A stretch of 64,000 nucleotides of DNA from Vibrio marisflavi CECT 7928 (GTDB taxonomy: Bacteria; Pseudomonadota; Gammaproteobacteria; Enterobacterales; Vibrionaceae): the NCBI RefSeq assembly GCF_921294215.1, contig NZ_CAKLDM010000002.1, positions 2,170,001 to 2,234,000 of the forward strand, given 5' to 3'. Positions within the stretch are counted from its first letter, which is position 1. Every line of letters starts with the position of its first letter. Below, piece by piece: positions 55,927 through 64,000 of the stretch. A program made the translations under genes and the position numbers. Under the pieces are notes generated by a model, which did not search any database, was not told where the DNA came from, and saw only the letters and a list, made by a program, of their open reading frames with translations.

Positions 55927-55952
55927 CGGCGCCAAAATGGCGCCGTTTTTTT
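55927..55952 (+). terminator. Terminator of grcA
   Basis: CGGCGCC (55927-55933) pairs with GGCGCCG (55939-55945), followed by seven T. Confidence 0.92.
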
Positions 55953-56070
55953 ATCTGAAAGTAGCGTCTTACCGTACCTCGCCATTTAGTAAATCTTTTT
56001 GTTTACTTATCTAGACAATCGATCTAGTTTATAAACTTATTGCTTTATTTATATATTCAAGGGAAGAACG

Positions 56071-56625
56071 ATGAAGAAAATATCTATCGTCTATTTCTCT
56101 GCAAACGGTTCTACTCGGGCTATTGCAGACAATGTTCGTAGAGGTGCTATTGAAAGTGATGTTGAATGCCTAGTTGAAATCGCTCCAGAAGACATTACTC
56201 ACGGCAGATACGTAAACAGTGCAAACCTTGAGAGGCTGACGAACAGTGATGCTATTGTCTTTGGCAGTCCTACCTACATGGGCTCTCCGGCAGGACAGTT
56301 TAAATCCTTTATGGACGCGACAAGTGACTGCTACGTAACCCGTTCTTGGAGAAATAAAATAGCGGCAGGCTTCACGGTTGGTGGTAGCCTCAATGGAGAG
56401 CAGCAGCAAACACTACTTTCGTTTTTTACATTAGCCTGCCAACATTGCATGCTATGGGCTGGCCTAGATGTTTCAGAGCACACTCGGGATTTGGGACTTA
56501 ATCGAACGGGCTCAAGCATTGGTTTAGTTGCGAGTGTTGACGCTACTACTGGACAAATACACGAAAACGATCGCCAAACTGCCTATTACTTTGGTCAGCG
56601 GATCGCACAATTATTACTGGATTGA
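56071..56625 (+). CDS. Flavodoxin-like FMN protein (WrbA-like)
   Basis: 184 aa with a flavodoxin fold. The FMN phosphate loop is FSANGSTRAIAD (about 9-20), and FGSPTYMGSPAGQFKSFMD (about 64-82) is the second FMN-binding stretch typical of WrbA-like oxidoreductases. It may reduce quinones or act as an electron carrier; the partner is unknown. The ribosome site is GGGAAG. It lies 76 bases before a LysR gene on the same strand. Confidence 0.82.
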   Translation: MKKISIVYFSANGSTRAIADNVRRGAIESDVECLVEIAPEDITHGRYVNSANLERLTNSDAIVFGSPTYMGSPAGQFKSFMDATSDCYVTRSWRNKIAAGFTVGGSLNGEQQQTLLSFFTLACQHCMLWAGLDVSEHTRDLGLNRTGSSIGLVASVDATTGQIHENDRQTAYYFGQRIAQLLLD

Positions 56626-56701
56626 TATATCCAAGTACTCGGTTCTTCGATAAAGTAGTCGAGACCTAACCATTCCCATTTTTCATTATTGGTGGTTCAC
56701 G

Positions 56702-57562
56702 ATGCTACTTGAAGGAATCGAAACGTTACTAGTTCTCAGCAAAGAGCAAACCATGAGCAAGACTGGTAGCCAGCTGTATATTAGCCAGTCAGCGGTCAGC
56801 AAACGCATATCTAACTTAGAAAAAAAGTTAGGCAAAAAGCTGATAGAACCTCATGGGCGAAGAATAAAGTTAACCAGTGATGCGATTGCATTGATAGAAA
56901 ATATTGGGCCAACTTTCAGCGAGTTGAGAGGAAAAATATTTGACCAGCAAGAACTGGAAGACTCGACTGCCATAACACTAGACTGCTCGGAAACACTGGT
57001 CGCAGGTTATCTCTCTAAAGTGATGAAAAGTTACTTTGATTCGGATAAGCATATCAAGATCACGACCAATCATACGCCACGAATCATCGAGCATGTTCAA
57101 TCTGGCAGAGCAACTGTCGGCTTTTGTGGTGGTTACTTACCATCTCACCACGGACTAATGACCTTCCATCTCGGAAACGAGCCCTATTTTGTGGTCAGCA
57201 GCAAACCATTACACAAGCTACCATCTCAGCTCATTACCAATGACCTCAACAATCCAGCAAACACTTACCAGTGCTCTATCCTTTCTTCGCTAAACATCGA
57301 CCCTGTAATGGAAATGGATTCATACACCGCCGCAGCACAACTTGGACTAGGAGGCGTGGCTCCTGCACTGGTTCCATTTTCCATTGTTAGCGCACTGAAT
57401 ATAGATAGACACTACCTCTATGAGTTTCATGAACTCGACCCACTTATTCGACCCATTCATATTTGTTTGCGCGCTAACTCTTACCAATCCGAGCGAGTTA
57501 AAAGATTGATTGCCACCATTGAGGGTGCTGTTCCCAAAGAAGTTTTCCAGCAATCAACATAG
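56702..57562 (+). CDS. LysR family regulator
   Basis: 286 aa with an N-terminal helix-turn-helix (about 8-65, TGSQLYISQSAVSKRISNLE) and a LysR effector domain. Its last 65 bases overlap the convergent TauE/SafE gene. It may control that permease or the flavodoxin gene before it; no operator was identified. The ribosome site is weak. Confidence 0.88.
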   Translation: MLLEGIETLLVLSKEQTMSKTGSQLYISQSAVSKRISNLEKKLGKKLIEPHGRRIKLTSDAIALIENIGPTFSELRGKIFDQQELEDSTAITLDCSETLVAGYLSKVMKSYFDSDKHIKITTNHTPRIIEHVQSGRATVGFCGGYLPSHHGLMTFHLGNEPYFVVSSKPLHKLPSQLITNDLNNPANTYQCSILSSLNIDPVMEMDSYTAAAQLGLGGVAPALVPFSIVSALNIDRHYLYEFHELDPLIRPIHICLRANSYQSERVKRLIATIEGAVPKEVFQQST

Positions 57563-58277
57563 ACATAACGATAACCATGGGCCTTATCCACTTACTGCCT
57601 TTTGTTACCACCATTTTGGCACCTACTCGAGCACCTAAAAAGTTGCCCAGCGCCATTGTCAGCCCCACTTTCCAGATTGGCAAACCTGCAAGAATAAAAA
57701 ACAGTAGCGCTGCCAAATTAGAAGTAAAGTTAAGCACTTTGGTTCTCGCTGTTGCATCAACAATCGACATGTTGGCCAAAGCAACAAAACAAACGGTAAA
57801 AATTGACCCTGTTCCTGGCCCAAAAAAACCATCATAAAACCCTACGCCACCGCCTACAAAAAATGCTAGCACTGCGTCTGAATACTTGGGCTTACCTTCG
57901 TGAACATGAGTTTTTGGCGCAAATAGAAAATAGAGAGAGATCGCAATAAGTAACCCGGGAATAAGACTGGTCAGTACATCAACATCGATAACCTGGACCA
58001 GCTCAGCTCCTACCGCTGCCCCTATAAAAGTCCAGAAGATATAAACTTTTATTTCACTTAACTTAATGATGCCATTTCGCACAAAATACCAACTCGCTGA
58101 AAAACTACCAAATGTACCTTGCAGTTTATTTGTCGCAAGGGCCTGAGTCGGTGGAACACCAGCTGCCAAAAGTGCCGGTACGGTAAGCATTCCACCTCCA
58201 CCAGCCATTGCATCAATAAAGCCAGCAACACAAGCTACCAAAAACAAGATCCCCAAGATCTCTAAAGAAATTTCCAT
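57498..58277 (-). CDS. TauE/SafE (TSUP) family sulfite/organosulfonate exporter-like permease
   Basis: 259-aa membrane protein with about eight helices. The TSUP motifs are present: GFIDAMAGGGGML near the N-terminus and GFYDGFFGPGTGSIF in the middle. Family members move sulfite, sulfoacetate and related anions; the substrate here is not known. Its C-terminal 65 bases lie antisense to the end of the LysR gene. Confidence 0.88.
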   Translation of the reverse strand: MEISLEILGILFLVACVAGFIDAMAGGGGMLTVPALLAAGVPPTQALATNKLQGTFGSFSASWYFVRNGIIKLSEIKVYIFWTFIGAAVGAELVQVIDVDVLTSLIPGLLIAISLYFLFAPKTHVHEGKPKYSDAVLAFFVGGGVGFYDGFFGPGTGSIFTVCFVALANMSIVDATARTKVLNFTSNLAALLFFILAGLPIWKVGLTMALGNFLGARVGAKMVVTKGSKWIRPMVIVMSMLIAGKLLWEQHPQWWQSIF

Positions 58278-58389
58278 TTTTACGCCTATAAGTGAGAACT
58301 GCCGTCAAGGTAGCATTGATTTTGATCGTATAAAATTGAATCTCGAGATTTCTATCTATTCCAAATATTCATGATTATCTCACAGGCAC

Positions 58390-58414
58390 AAAAAAGCCCG
58401 CTTTTCAGCGGGCT
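58390..58414 (-). terminator. Terminator of carB
   Basis: AGCCCGC (58395-58401) pairs with GCGGGCT (58408-58414); on the minus strand it is followed by six or more T. It lies 21 bases after the carB stop. Confidence 0.88.
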
Positions 58415-58434
58415 AGATTCGGTTGAGAGTTTAG

Positions 58435-61400
58435 TTATTTCGCTAGACTCTCTTTCACTTTAGCGTGTAGCTCTTGTACTGATGTCACTGTATTACGGTC
58501 ATCAGCGGTGTGAGACATACAACATGCGAATGCAGCATTCAGCGTAGTCGTGTAGTTAACCTTCTCTGCTAACGCGCCGCGACGCAATACTTTTGAGTCT
58601 TCAATGGCTTGACGACCAGCAGCAGTGTTAACAATGTAGGTGTACTCATTGTTCTTGATTCGGTCAAGAATGTGAGGACGACCTTCATGTACCTTGTTGA
58701 CAAGGCGAGGGTTAATACCTGCTTCACCAAGGATAACTGCTGTGCCGTGTGTTGCATCTAGTTGGTAGCCTAACTTAGTTAGCTTCGACGCTAGGTCAAC
58801 AACACGCTCTTTGTCGCCTTCACGAACAGACAGTAATGCACGACCACCTTCAGGGTACTCTTTGCCACAGCCAAGTTCTGCTTTAGCGAATGCTTCAGCA
58901 AAGGTTGCACCCACACCCATAACTTCACCTGTCGAGCGCATCTCAGGGCCTAACAGTGGGTCAACGCCTGGGAACTTGTTGAATGGCAATACAACTTCTT
59001 TTACTGAGTAGTATGGTGGAATGATCTCTTTGGTAAAACCTTGAGATTCCAAAGATTGACCAGCCATGACACGTGCTGCAATCTTCGCTAGTGGAGCGCC
59101 AGTGGCCTTTGAAACAAATGGTACTGTACGAGCGGCACGAGGGTTAACTTCGATTAGGTAAACTTCGTTGTCTTTCACTGCAAACTGAGTGTTCATCAAG
59201 CCACGAACACCTAGCTCGAACGCAAGCTTTTCAACTTGCGCACGCATCACATCTTGGATTTCTTGGCTTAACGTGTATGCAGGAAGAGAACATGCTGAGT
59301 CACCAGAGTGAACACCTGCTTGCTCGATATGCTCCATGATGCCACCGATAACCACACGTTCGCCATCGCAGATAGCATCCACATCAACTTCAACTGCATC
59401 ATCTAGGAAGCGATCAAGAAGAACCGGAGACTCGTTTGATACGCTAACTGCTTCGTTAAAGTAGCGACGTAGGTCTTGCTCATCGTAAACGATCTCCATC
59501 GCACGGCCACCCAATACATAAGATGGGCGAACAACTAGCGGGAAACCAATCTCTTTCGACTTCTCAACTGCTTGCTCAATTGCCGTTACTGTCGCGTTTT
59601 CTGGCTGTTTAAGGCCTAAACGCTCAACCGCAGCTTGGAAACGCTCACGGTCTTCTGCACGGTCAATCGCATCAGGGCTAGTACCAATAATTGGCACACC
59701 CGCTGATTCTAGTGCACGAGCAAGTTTAAGTGGTGTTTGGCCACCGTATTGAACGATAACGCCTTTAGGCTTTTCAACACGAACAATAGCTAGTACGTCT
59801 TCAAGTGTTACAGGCTCAAAGTACAGACGATCTGATGTGTCGTAGTCAGTTGATACTGTCTCTGGGTTACAGTTAACCATGATAGTTTCGTAACCGTCTT
59901 CACGTAGTGCTAGAGAAGCGTGTACACAGCAGTAGTCAAATTCAATACCTTGGCCGATACGGTTTGGACCACCGCCAAGAACCATGATTTTGTCTTTGTC
60001 AGTTGGGTTCGCTTCACACTCTTCATCGTAAGATGAGTACATGTAAGCAGTATCAGAAGAGAACTCAGCCGCACAAGTATCAACGCGTTTGTATACTGGA
60101 TGGATGTTGTATTGGTCGCGTAGACGACGAATTTCGCTCTCAGAAACACCTAGTAGTTCAGACAGGCGAGCATCAGAGAAACCTTTACGTTTCATACGAC
60201 GCAATACATCTTCTGAAAGCCCAGCAAAACCGCCTGCTTTCACTTGTTCTTCGATCTTCACGATCTCTTCGATCTGAACGAGGAACCAGCGATCAATTTG
60301 TGTTAGGTTGAATACACCATCAACAGACAAGCCTGCACGGAATGCATCAGCAATGTACCAGATACGCTCAGCGCCCGCTTCTTTTAGCTCATGACGAATT
60401 TTTGATAGAGCGTCAGGGGCATCTAAATCAACCATCTCGTCAAAGCCGTTCGCTCCAACTTCAAGGCCGCGTAGTGCTTTTTGTAGAGATTCCTGTTGGT
60501 TACGACCAATTGCCATCACCTCACCAACCGACTTCATTTGAGTCGTTAGACGGTCATTTGCACCAGCAAATTTCTCGAAGTTAAAACGAGGAATCTTAGT
60601 AACAACGTAGTCGATGGTTGGTTCGAATGATGCAGGTGTTGCGCCACCTGTGATGTCGTTCATCAGCTCATCAAGCGTGAAGCCAACAGCAAGTTTTGCT
60701 GCTACTTTCGCGATTGGGAAACCTGTTGCTTTCGAAGCAAGAGCAGAAGAGCGAGATACACGAGGGTTCATTTCGATGATAACCATACGGCCATCTTTCG
60801 GGTTGATACCAAACTGAACGTTTGAACCACCAGTCTCAACACCAATCTCACGTAGAACCGCTAGAGAAGCGTTACGCATCAATTGATATTCTTTGTCAGT
60901 TAGAGTCTGAGCAGGAGCCACTGTGATCGAGTCGCCAGTGTGAATACCCATTGGATCGAAGTTCTCGATTGCACATACGATAATACAGTTATCCGCTTTG
61001 TCGCGAACCACTTCCATTTCGTACTCTTTCCAACCGATAAGAGATTCATCGATAAGCAGCTCATTGGTTGGAGAAAGATCCAAACCACGGCGACAAATTT
61101 CTTCAAACTCTTCTTTGTTATAAGCGATACCACCACCAGTACCACCCATAGTGAAAGAAGGACGGATAATACATGGGAAACCGACCATATCGAGAACTTT
61201 ATAAGCTTCTTCCATGGTTTTCGCGGTATCTGCACGCGGACACTCTAAGCCGATTGACTTCATTGCCGCGTCAAAACGAGAGCGATCTTCTGCTTTATCG
61301 ATGGCATCGGCTGTTGCACCGATCATCTCAACACCGAACTCAGCTAAAACGCCTTGACGCTCAAGCTCCAGTGCACAGTTAAGAGCAGTTTGTCCACCCA

Positions 61401-61668
61401 TAGTTGGAAGAACAGCATCTGGACGCTCTTTTTCGATGATCTTGCGGACAACTTCCCAGTGGATAGGCTCAATATATGTTGCATCGGCCATCTCAGGATC
61501 AGTCATGATCGTGGCTGGGTTCGAGTTTACTAGAATTACTCGGTAACCTTCTTCACGCAGTGCTTTACATGCTTGAGCACCAGAGTAGTCAAACTCACAA
61601 GCCTGACCAATAACGATCGGGCCAGCACCAAGAATAAGAATACTTTTAATATCAGTACGTTTTGGCAT
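58435..61668 (-). CDS. carB: Carbamoyl-phosphate synthase large subunit
   Basis: 1077 aa. It makes carbamoyl phosphate from bicarbonate, ammonia (from CarA) and two ATP for arginine and pyrimidine synthesis. Two homologous ATP-grasp halves are visible, each with a [16 protein letters not shown] or [20 protein letters not shown] loop (starting near 15 and 565). A C-terminal MGS-like allosteric domain is seen in the last 140 residues. GGAG precedes the start. It lies 17 bases after carA. Confidence 0.97.
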   Translation of the reverse strand: MPKRTDIKSILILGAGPIVIGQACEFDYSGAQACKALREEGYRVILVNSNPATIMTDPEMADATYIEPIHWEVVRKIIEKERPDAVLPTMGGQTALNCALELERQGVLAEFGVEMIGATADAIDKAEDRSRFDAAMKSIGLECPRADTAKTMEEAYKVLDMVGFPCIIRPSFTMGGTGGGIAYNKEEFEEICRRGLDLSPTNELLIDESLIGWKEYEMEVVRDKADNCIIVCAIENFDPMGIHTGDSITVAPAQTLTDKEYQLMRNASLAVLREIGVETGGSNVQFGINPKDGRMVIIEMNPRVSRSSALASKATGFPIAKVAAKLAVGFTLDELMNDITGGATPASFEPTIDYVVTKIPRFNFEKFAGANDRLTTQMKSVGEVMAIGRNQQESLQKALRGLEVGANGFDEMVDLDAPDALSKIRHELKEAGAERIWYIADAFRAGLSVDGVFNLTQIDRWFLVQIEEIVKIEEQVKAGGFAGLSEDVLRRMKRKGFSDARLSELLGVSESEIRRLRDQYNIHPVYKRVDTCAAEFSSDTAYMYSSYDEECEANPTDKDKIMVLGGGPNRIGQGIEFDYCCVHASLALREDGYETIMVNCNPETVSTDYDTSDRLYFEPVTLEDVLAIVRVEKPKGVIVQYGGQTPLKLARALESAGVPIIGTSPDAIDRAEDRERFQAAVERLGLKQPENATVTAIEQAVEKSKEIGFPLVVRPSYVLGGRAMEIVYDEQDLRRYFNEAVSVSNESPVLLDRFLDDAVEVDVDAICDGERVVIGGIMEHIEQAGVHSGDSACSLPAYTLSQEIQDVMRAQVEKLAFELGVRGLMNTQFAVKDNEVYLIEVNPRAARTVPFVSKATGAPLAKIAARVMAGQSLESQGFTKEIIPPYYSVKEVVLPFNKFPGVDPLLGPEMRSTGEVMGVGATFAEAFAKAELGCGKEYPEGGRALLSVREGDKERVVDLASKLTKLGYQLDATHGTAVILGEAGINPRLVNKVHEGRPHILDRIKNNEYTYIVNTAAGRQAIEDSKVLRRGALAEKVNYTTTLNAAFACCMSHTADDRNTVTSVQELHAKVKESLAK

Positions 61669-61685
61669 TTTCTACTACTCCAACA

Positions 61686-62825
61686 TTAAGCGCTGTGTTG
61701 TTTAATAAGATCGATAAAGTGGTCAAACAGTGGCGCAGCGTCATGCGGACCTGGGCTTGCTTCTGGGTGACCTTGGAAACTAAATGCTGGCTTATCGGTA
61801 CGATGGATACCTTGTAAAGAACCATCAAATAGTGACACGTGAGTAGCACGCAAATTGTCTGGAAGCGATTGCTCATCAGCAGCAAAACCGTGGTTTTGCG
61901 AAGTGATCATCACGACGTTACGATCAAGATCTTTCACCGGGTGGTTCGCCCCATGGTGACCAAATTTCATTTTCACCGTTTGCGCGCCAGACGCTAGTGC
62001 AAGAATTTGGTGACCTAAACAAATACCAAACACTGGTAGTCCTTTGTCTAGGAAAACTTTTGTCGCTTCAATAGCGTAGTCACAAGGCTCTGGATCGCCA
62101 GGACCATTTGATAGGAATACGCCATCTGGATTCATTGCTAATACTTCTTCTGCTGAAGTTTGTGCAGGTACTACTGTTAGACGACAACCTCTATCAACTA
62201 ACATACGTAAGATATTACGTTTTGCACCAAAGTCGTAAGCAACCACATGGTAAGGCAGCTCATTGTCCTCTTGAACTTGAGGCAGACCACCTTCAAGCGT
62301 CCAAGAACCTTGTTTCCACTGGTACGCCTCTTTCGTTGTAACTTCTTTCGCTAAGTCCATGCCTTTTAGGCCAGGGAACTCTTTCGCTTTTGCGAGCGCC
62401 AACACTTCATCAAGGTTGTTGCCTGCCATTACGCATCCATTTTGTGCACCTTTCTTACGTAAAATGCGCGTCAATTTGCGCGTATCAATATCTGCGATGC
62501 CTACAATGTTTTGAGACTTGAGGTATTCAGAAAGAGATTGTTCGTTACGGAAGTTAGAAGCGATTAGAGGAAGGTCGCGAATGATAAGGCCTTGGGCGTG
62601 AATTGAAGAAGATTCTTCGTCTTCGGAATTGGTTCCGGTATTGCCTATATGAGGGTAAGTTAGTGTGACGATTTGCTGAGAATAGGAAGGATCGGTGAGG
62701 ATTTCTTGGTACCCCGTCATCGAGGTATTAAAAACAACTTCTCCAACTGATGAACCATCTGCTCCAATGGAAACACCGCGGAATACAGTCCCATCTTCAA
62801 GGACTAACAGTGCTGGTTTACTCAA
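61686..62825 (-). CDS. carA: Carbamoyl-phosphate synthase small subunit
   Basis: 379 aa glutamine amidotransferase partner of CarB. The class I triad is present: the cysteine in FGICLGHQ (about residue 270) and the His/Glu pair in [11 protein letters not shown]. The start is TTG with GGAGG eight bases upstream; E. coli carA also uses UUG. A near-consensus promoter lies 100 bases upstream. Confidence 0.96.
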   Translation of the reverse strand: MSKPALLVLEDGTVFRGVSIGADGSSVGEVVFNTSMTGYQEILTDPSYSQQIVTLTYPHIGNTGTNSEDEESSSIHAQGLIIRDLPLIASNFRNEQSLSEYLKSQNIVGIADIDTRKLTRILRKKGAQNGCVMAGNNLDEVLALAKAKEFPGLKGMDLAKEVTTKEAYQWKQGSWTLEGGLPQVQEDNELPYHVVAYDFGAKRNILRMLVDRGCRLTVVPAQTSAEEVLAMNPDGVFLSNGPGDPEPCDYAIEATKVFLDKGLPVFGICLGHQILALASGAQTVKMKFGHHGANHPVKDLDRNVVMITSQNHGFAADEQSLPDNLRATHVSLFDGSLQGIHRTDKPAFSFQGHPEASPGPHDAAPLFDHFIDLIKQHSA

Positions 62826-62925
62826 GATAACCTCCAGAATAAAAGTGCGAAAGTAATTGTATCGTTCTGCCTAAAAGTCGCTCTAAAAAAGTTTATTTTT
62901 AGGGGATTTCAGACAAATTGGCGGT

Positions 62926-62954
62926 ATTCTAAAGATGCTAGATATACCTGTCAA
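62926..62954 (-). promoter_or_regulatory. carA sigma-70 promoter
   Basis: On the minus strand TTGACA (62954-62949), a 17-base spacer, then TAGAAT (62931-62926). Start is expected near 62919, leaving a leader of about 95 bases before the TTG start of carA. Confidence 0.65.
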
Positions 62955-63118
62955 TAAACTGAATAGAATAAATTGCAAATTTACATATGTTTGGATAATT
63001 CATACGTCAAATAGCCAAAATTGCAACTTTACTCAATAAAAAGTGCTCAAACCGAAAAAAAACCGTACATATTTTATGCTTACTAAAGAAGTTAGGCCTA
63101 TTTGACAAAAACTTCTCA

Positions 63119-63134
63119 ACGAAAACGTTGCCCC
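63119..63134. promoter_or_regulatory. PurR-like site
   Basis: ACGAAAACGTTGCCCC resembles the PurR consensus ANGCAAACGTTTNCNT with three mismatches at fixed positions. PurR acts on carAB in E. coli, but this copy is 294 bases upstream of carA, farther than usual. Confidence 0.35.
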
Positions 63135-63246
63135 TGTTAGCAATACCTTCATTTATAAGCAACTTATCCCACTTATAACCAATAAGCAGAAATATACCAA
63201 TAAGCTATGTAACTACATGTATTTAAATACAATAAAAACTAGAACA

Positions 63247-63278
63247 AAAAAAATGCACCATCATTTGGTGCACTTTTT
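63247..63278 (-). terminator. Terminator of dapB
   Basis: TGCACCA (63254-63260) pairs with TGGTGCA (63266-63272); the A-run on the left is the U-tract on the minus strand, 13 bases after the dapB stop. Confidence 0.88.
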
Positions 63279-63285
63279 CATTAAA

Positions 63286-64000
<715 letters not shown>

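Larger units (their letters stand above)
62826..63285 (-). promoter_or_regulatory. dapB-carA intergenic region
   Basis: 460 bases between dapB and carA. It carries the dapB terminator, a PurR-like site and a carA promoter, listed separately. ArgR control is expected, but I could not find a convincing pair of ARG boxes. Confidence 0.55.

Noticed and set aside
62960..63010. Paired ARG boxes upstream of carA
   Set aside because: Only single half-sites (ATTCA-like) match; the partner halves do not.
63112..63140. TTGACA promoter on the plus strand
   Set aside because: No matching -10 at 16-18 bases and no plus-strand gene follows.

Overview
The window is chromosomal DNA of a marine gammaproteobacterium, almost certainly a Vibrio; the species cannot be fixed from sequence alone. 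The evidence is the gene content and order: fusA2-radA-PilZ-serB-ytjB, deoBAC-nupC, agcS-DUF3545-hemerythrin-ung-nfo-grcA, an OxyR2/Prx2 pair, and dapB-carAB. I compared these orders with Vibrio cholerae and E. coli from memory; no database search was run. I saw no rRNA, tRNA, CRISPR array, integrase or insertion sequence.

Layout. 1-8.6 kb: aceB (malate synthase), a divergent oxyR2/prx2 peroxide-sensing pair, dapD, an adenine-deaminase-type gene, nnrS and a gamma-glutamylcyclotransferase-like gene. 8.6-13.4 kb: a galETKM operon on the minus strand with a CRP site and two inverted copies of a GalR/LacI-type operator. 13.4-29.8 kb: a Tad/Flp pilus locus on the minus strand, reading from high to low coordinate flp, flp, tadV, an AAA+ ATPase, rcpC, rcpA, a small lipoprotein gene, tadE, tadF, tadZ, tadA, tadB, tadC, tadD. 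A TadG-like gene lies downstream, separated by a LysR gene, chrA and a cysteine-rich gene of unknown function. A divergent AraC-type regulator and a consensus CRP site lie upstream of the pilin genes.

31-46.6 kb: an acyl-CoA synthetase, a DUF1127/LysR pair, an orphan membrane protein, EF-G2, radA, a tandem PilZ (c-di-GMP receptor) gene, serB/ytjB and deoCAB without deoD. 47-58.3 kb: nupC, a TatD-family nuclease whose ribosome-binding site is in a hairpin, yaaA, agcS, a strong Fur box with no obvious target, DUF3545, hemerythrin, ung, nfo, grcA with two FNR boxes and a 12-bp tandem repeat, a flavodoxin, and a LysR gene overlapping a TauE/SafE permease tail to tail. 58.4-64 kb: carAB and the 3' part of dapB, which runs off the window.

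Functional themes. Deoxyribonucleosides enter by NupC and are degraded by DeoA, DeoB and DeoC. Galactose is converted by GalM, GalK, GalT and GalE. RadA, Ung, Nfo and the TatD protein act on DNA. OxyR2/Prx2 and YaaA face peroxide; NnrS and hemerythrin probably face nitric oxide or oxygen; GrcA rescues pyruvate formate-lyase. The Tad machine is the main accessory system. Its AAA+ ATPase, split TadG and the unknown cysteine-rich neighbour are the parts least explained by known systems.
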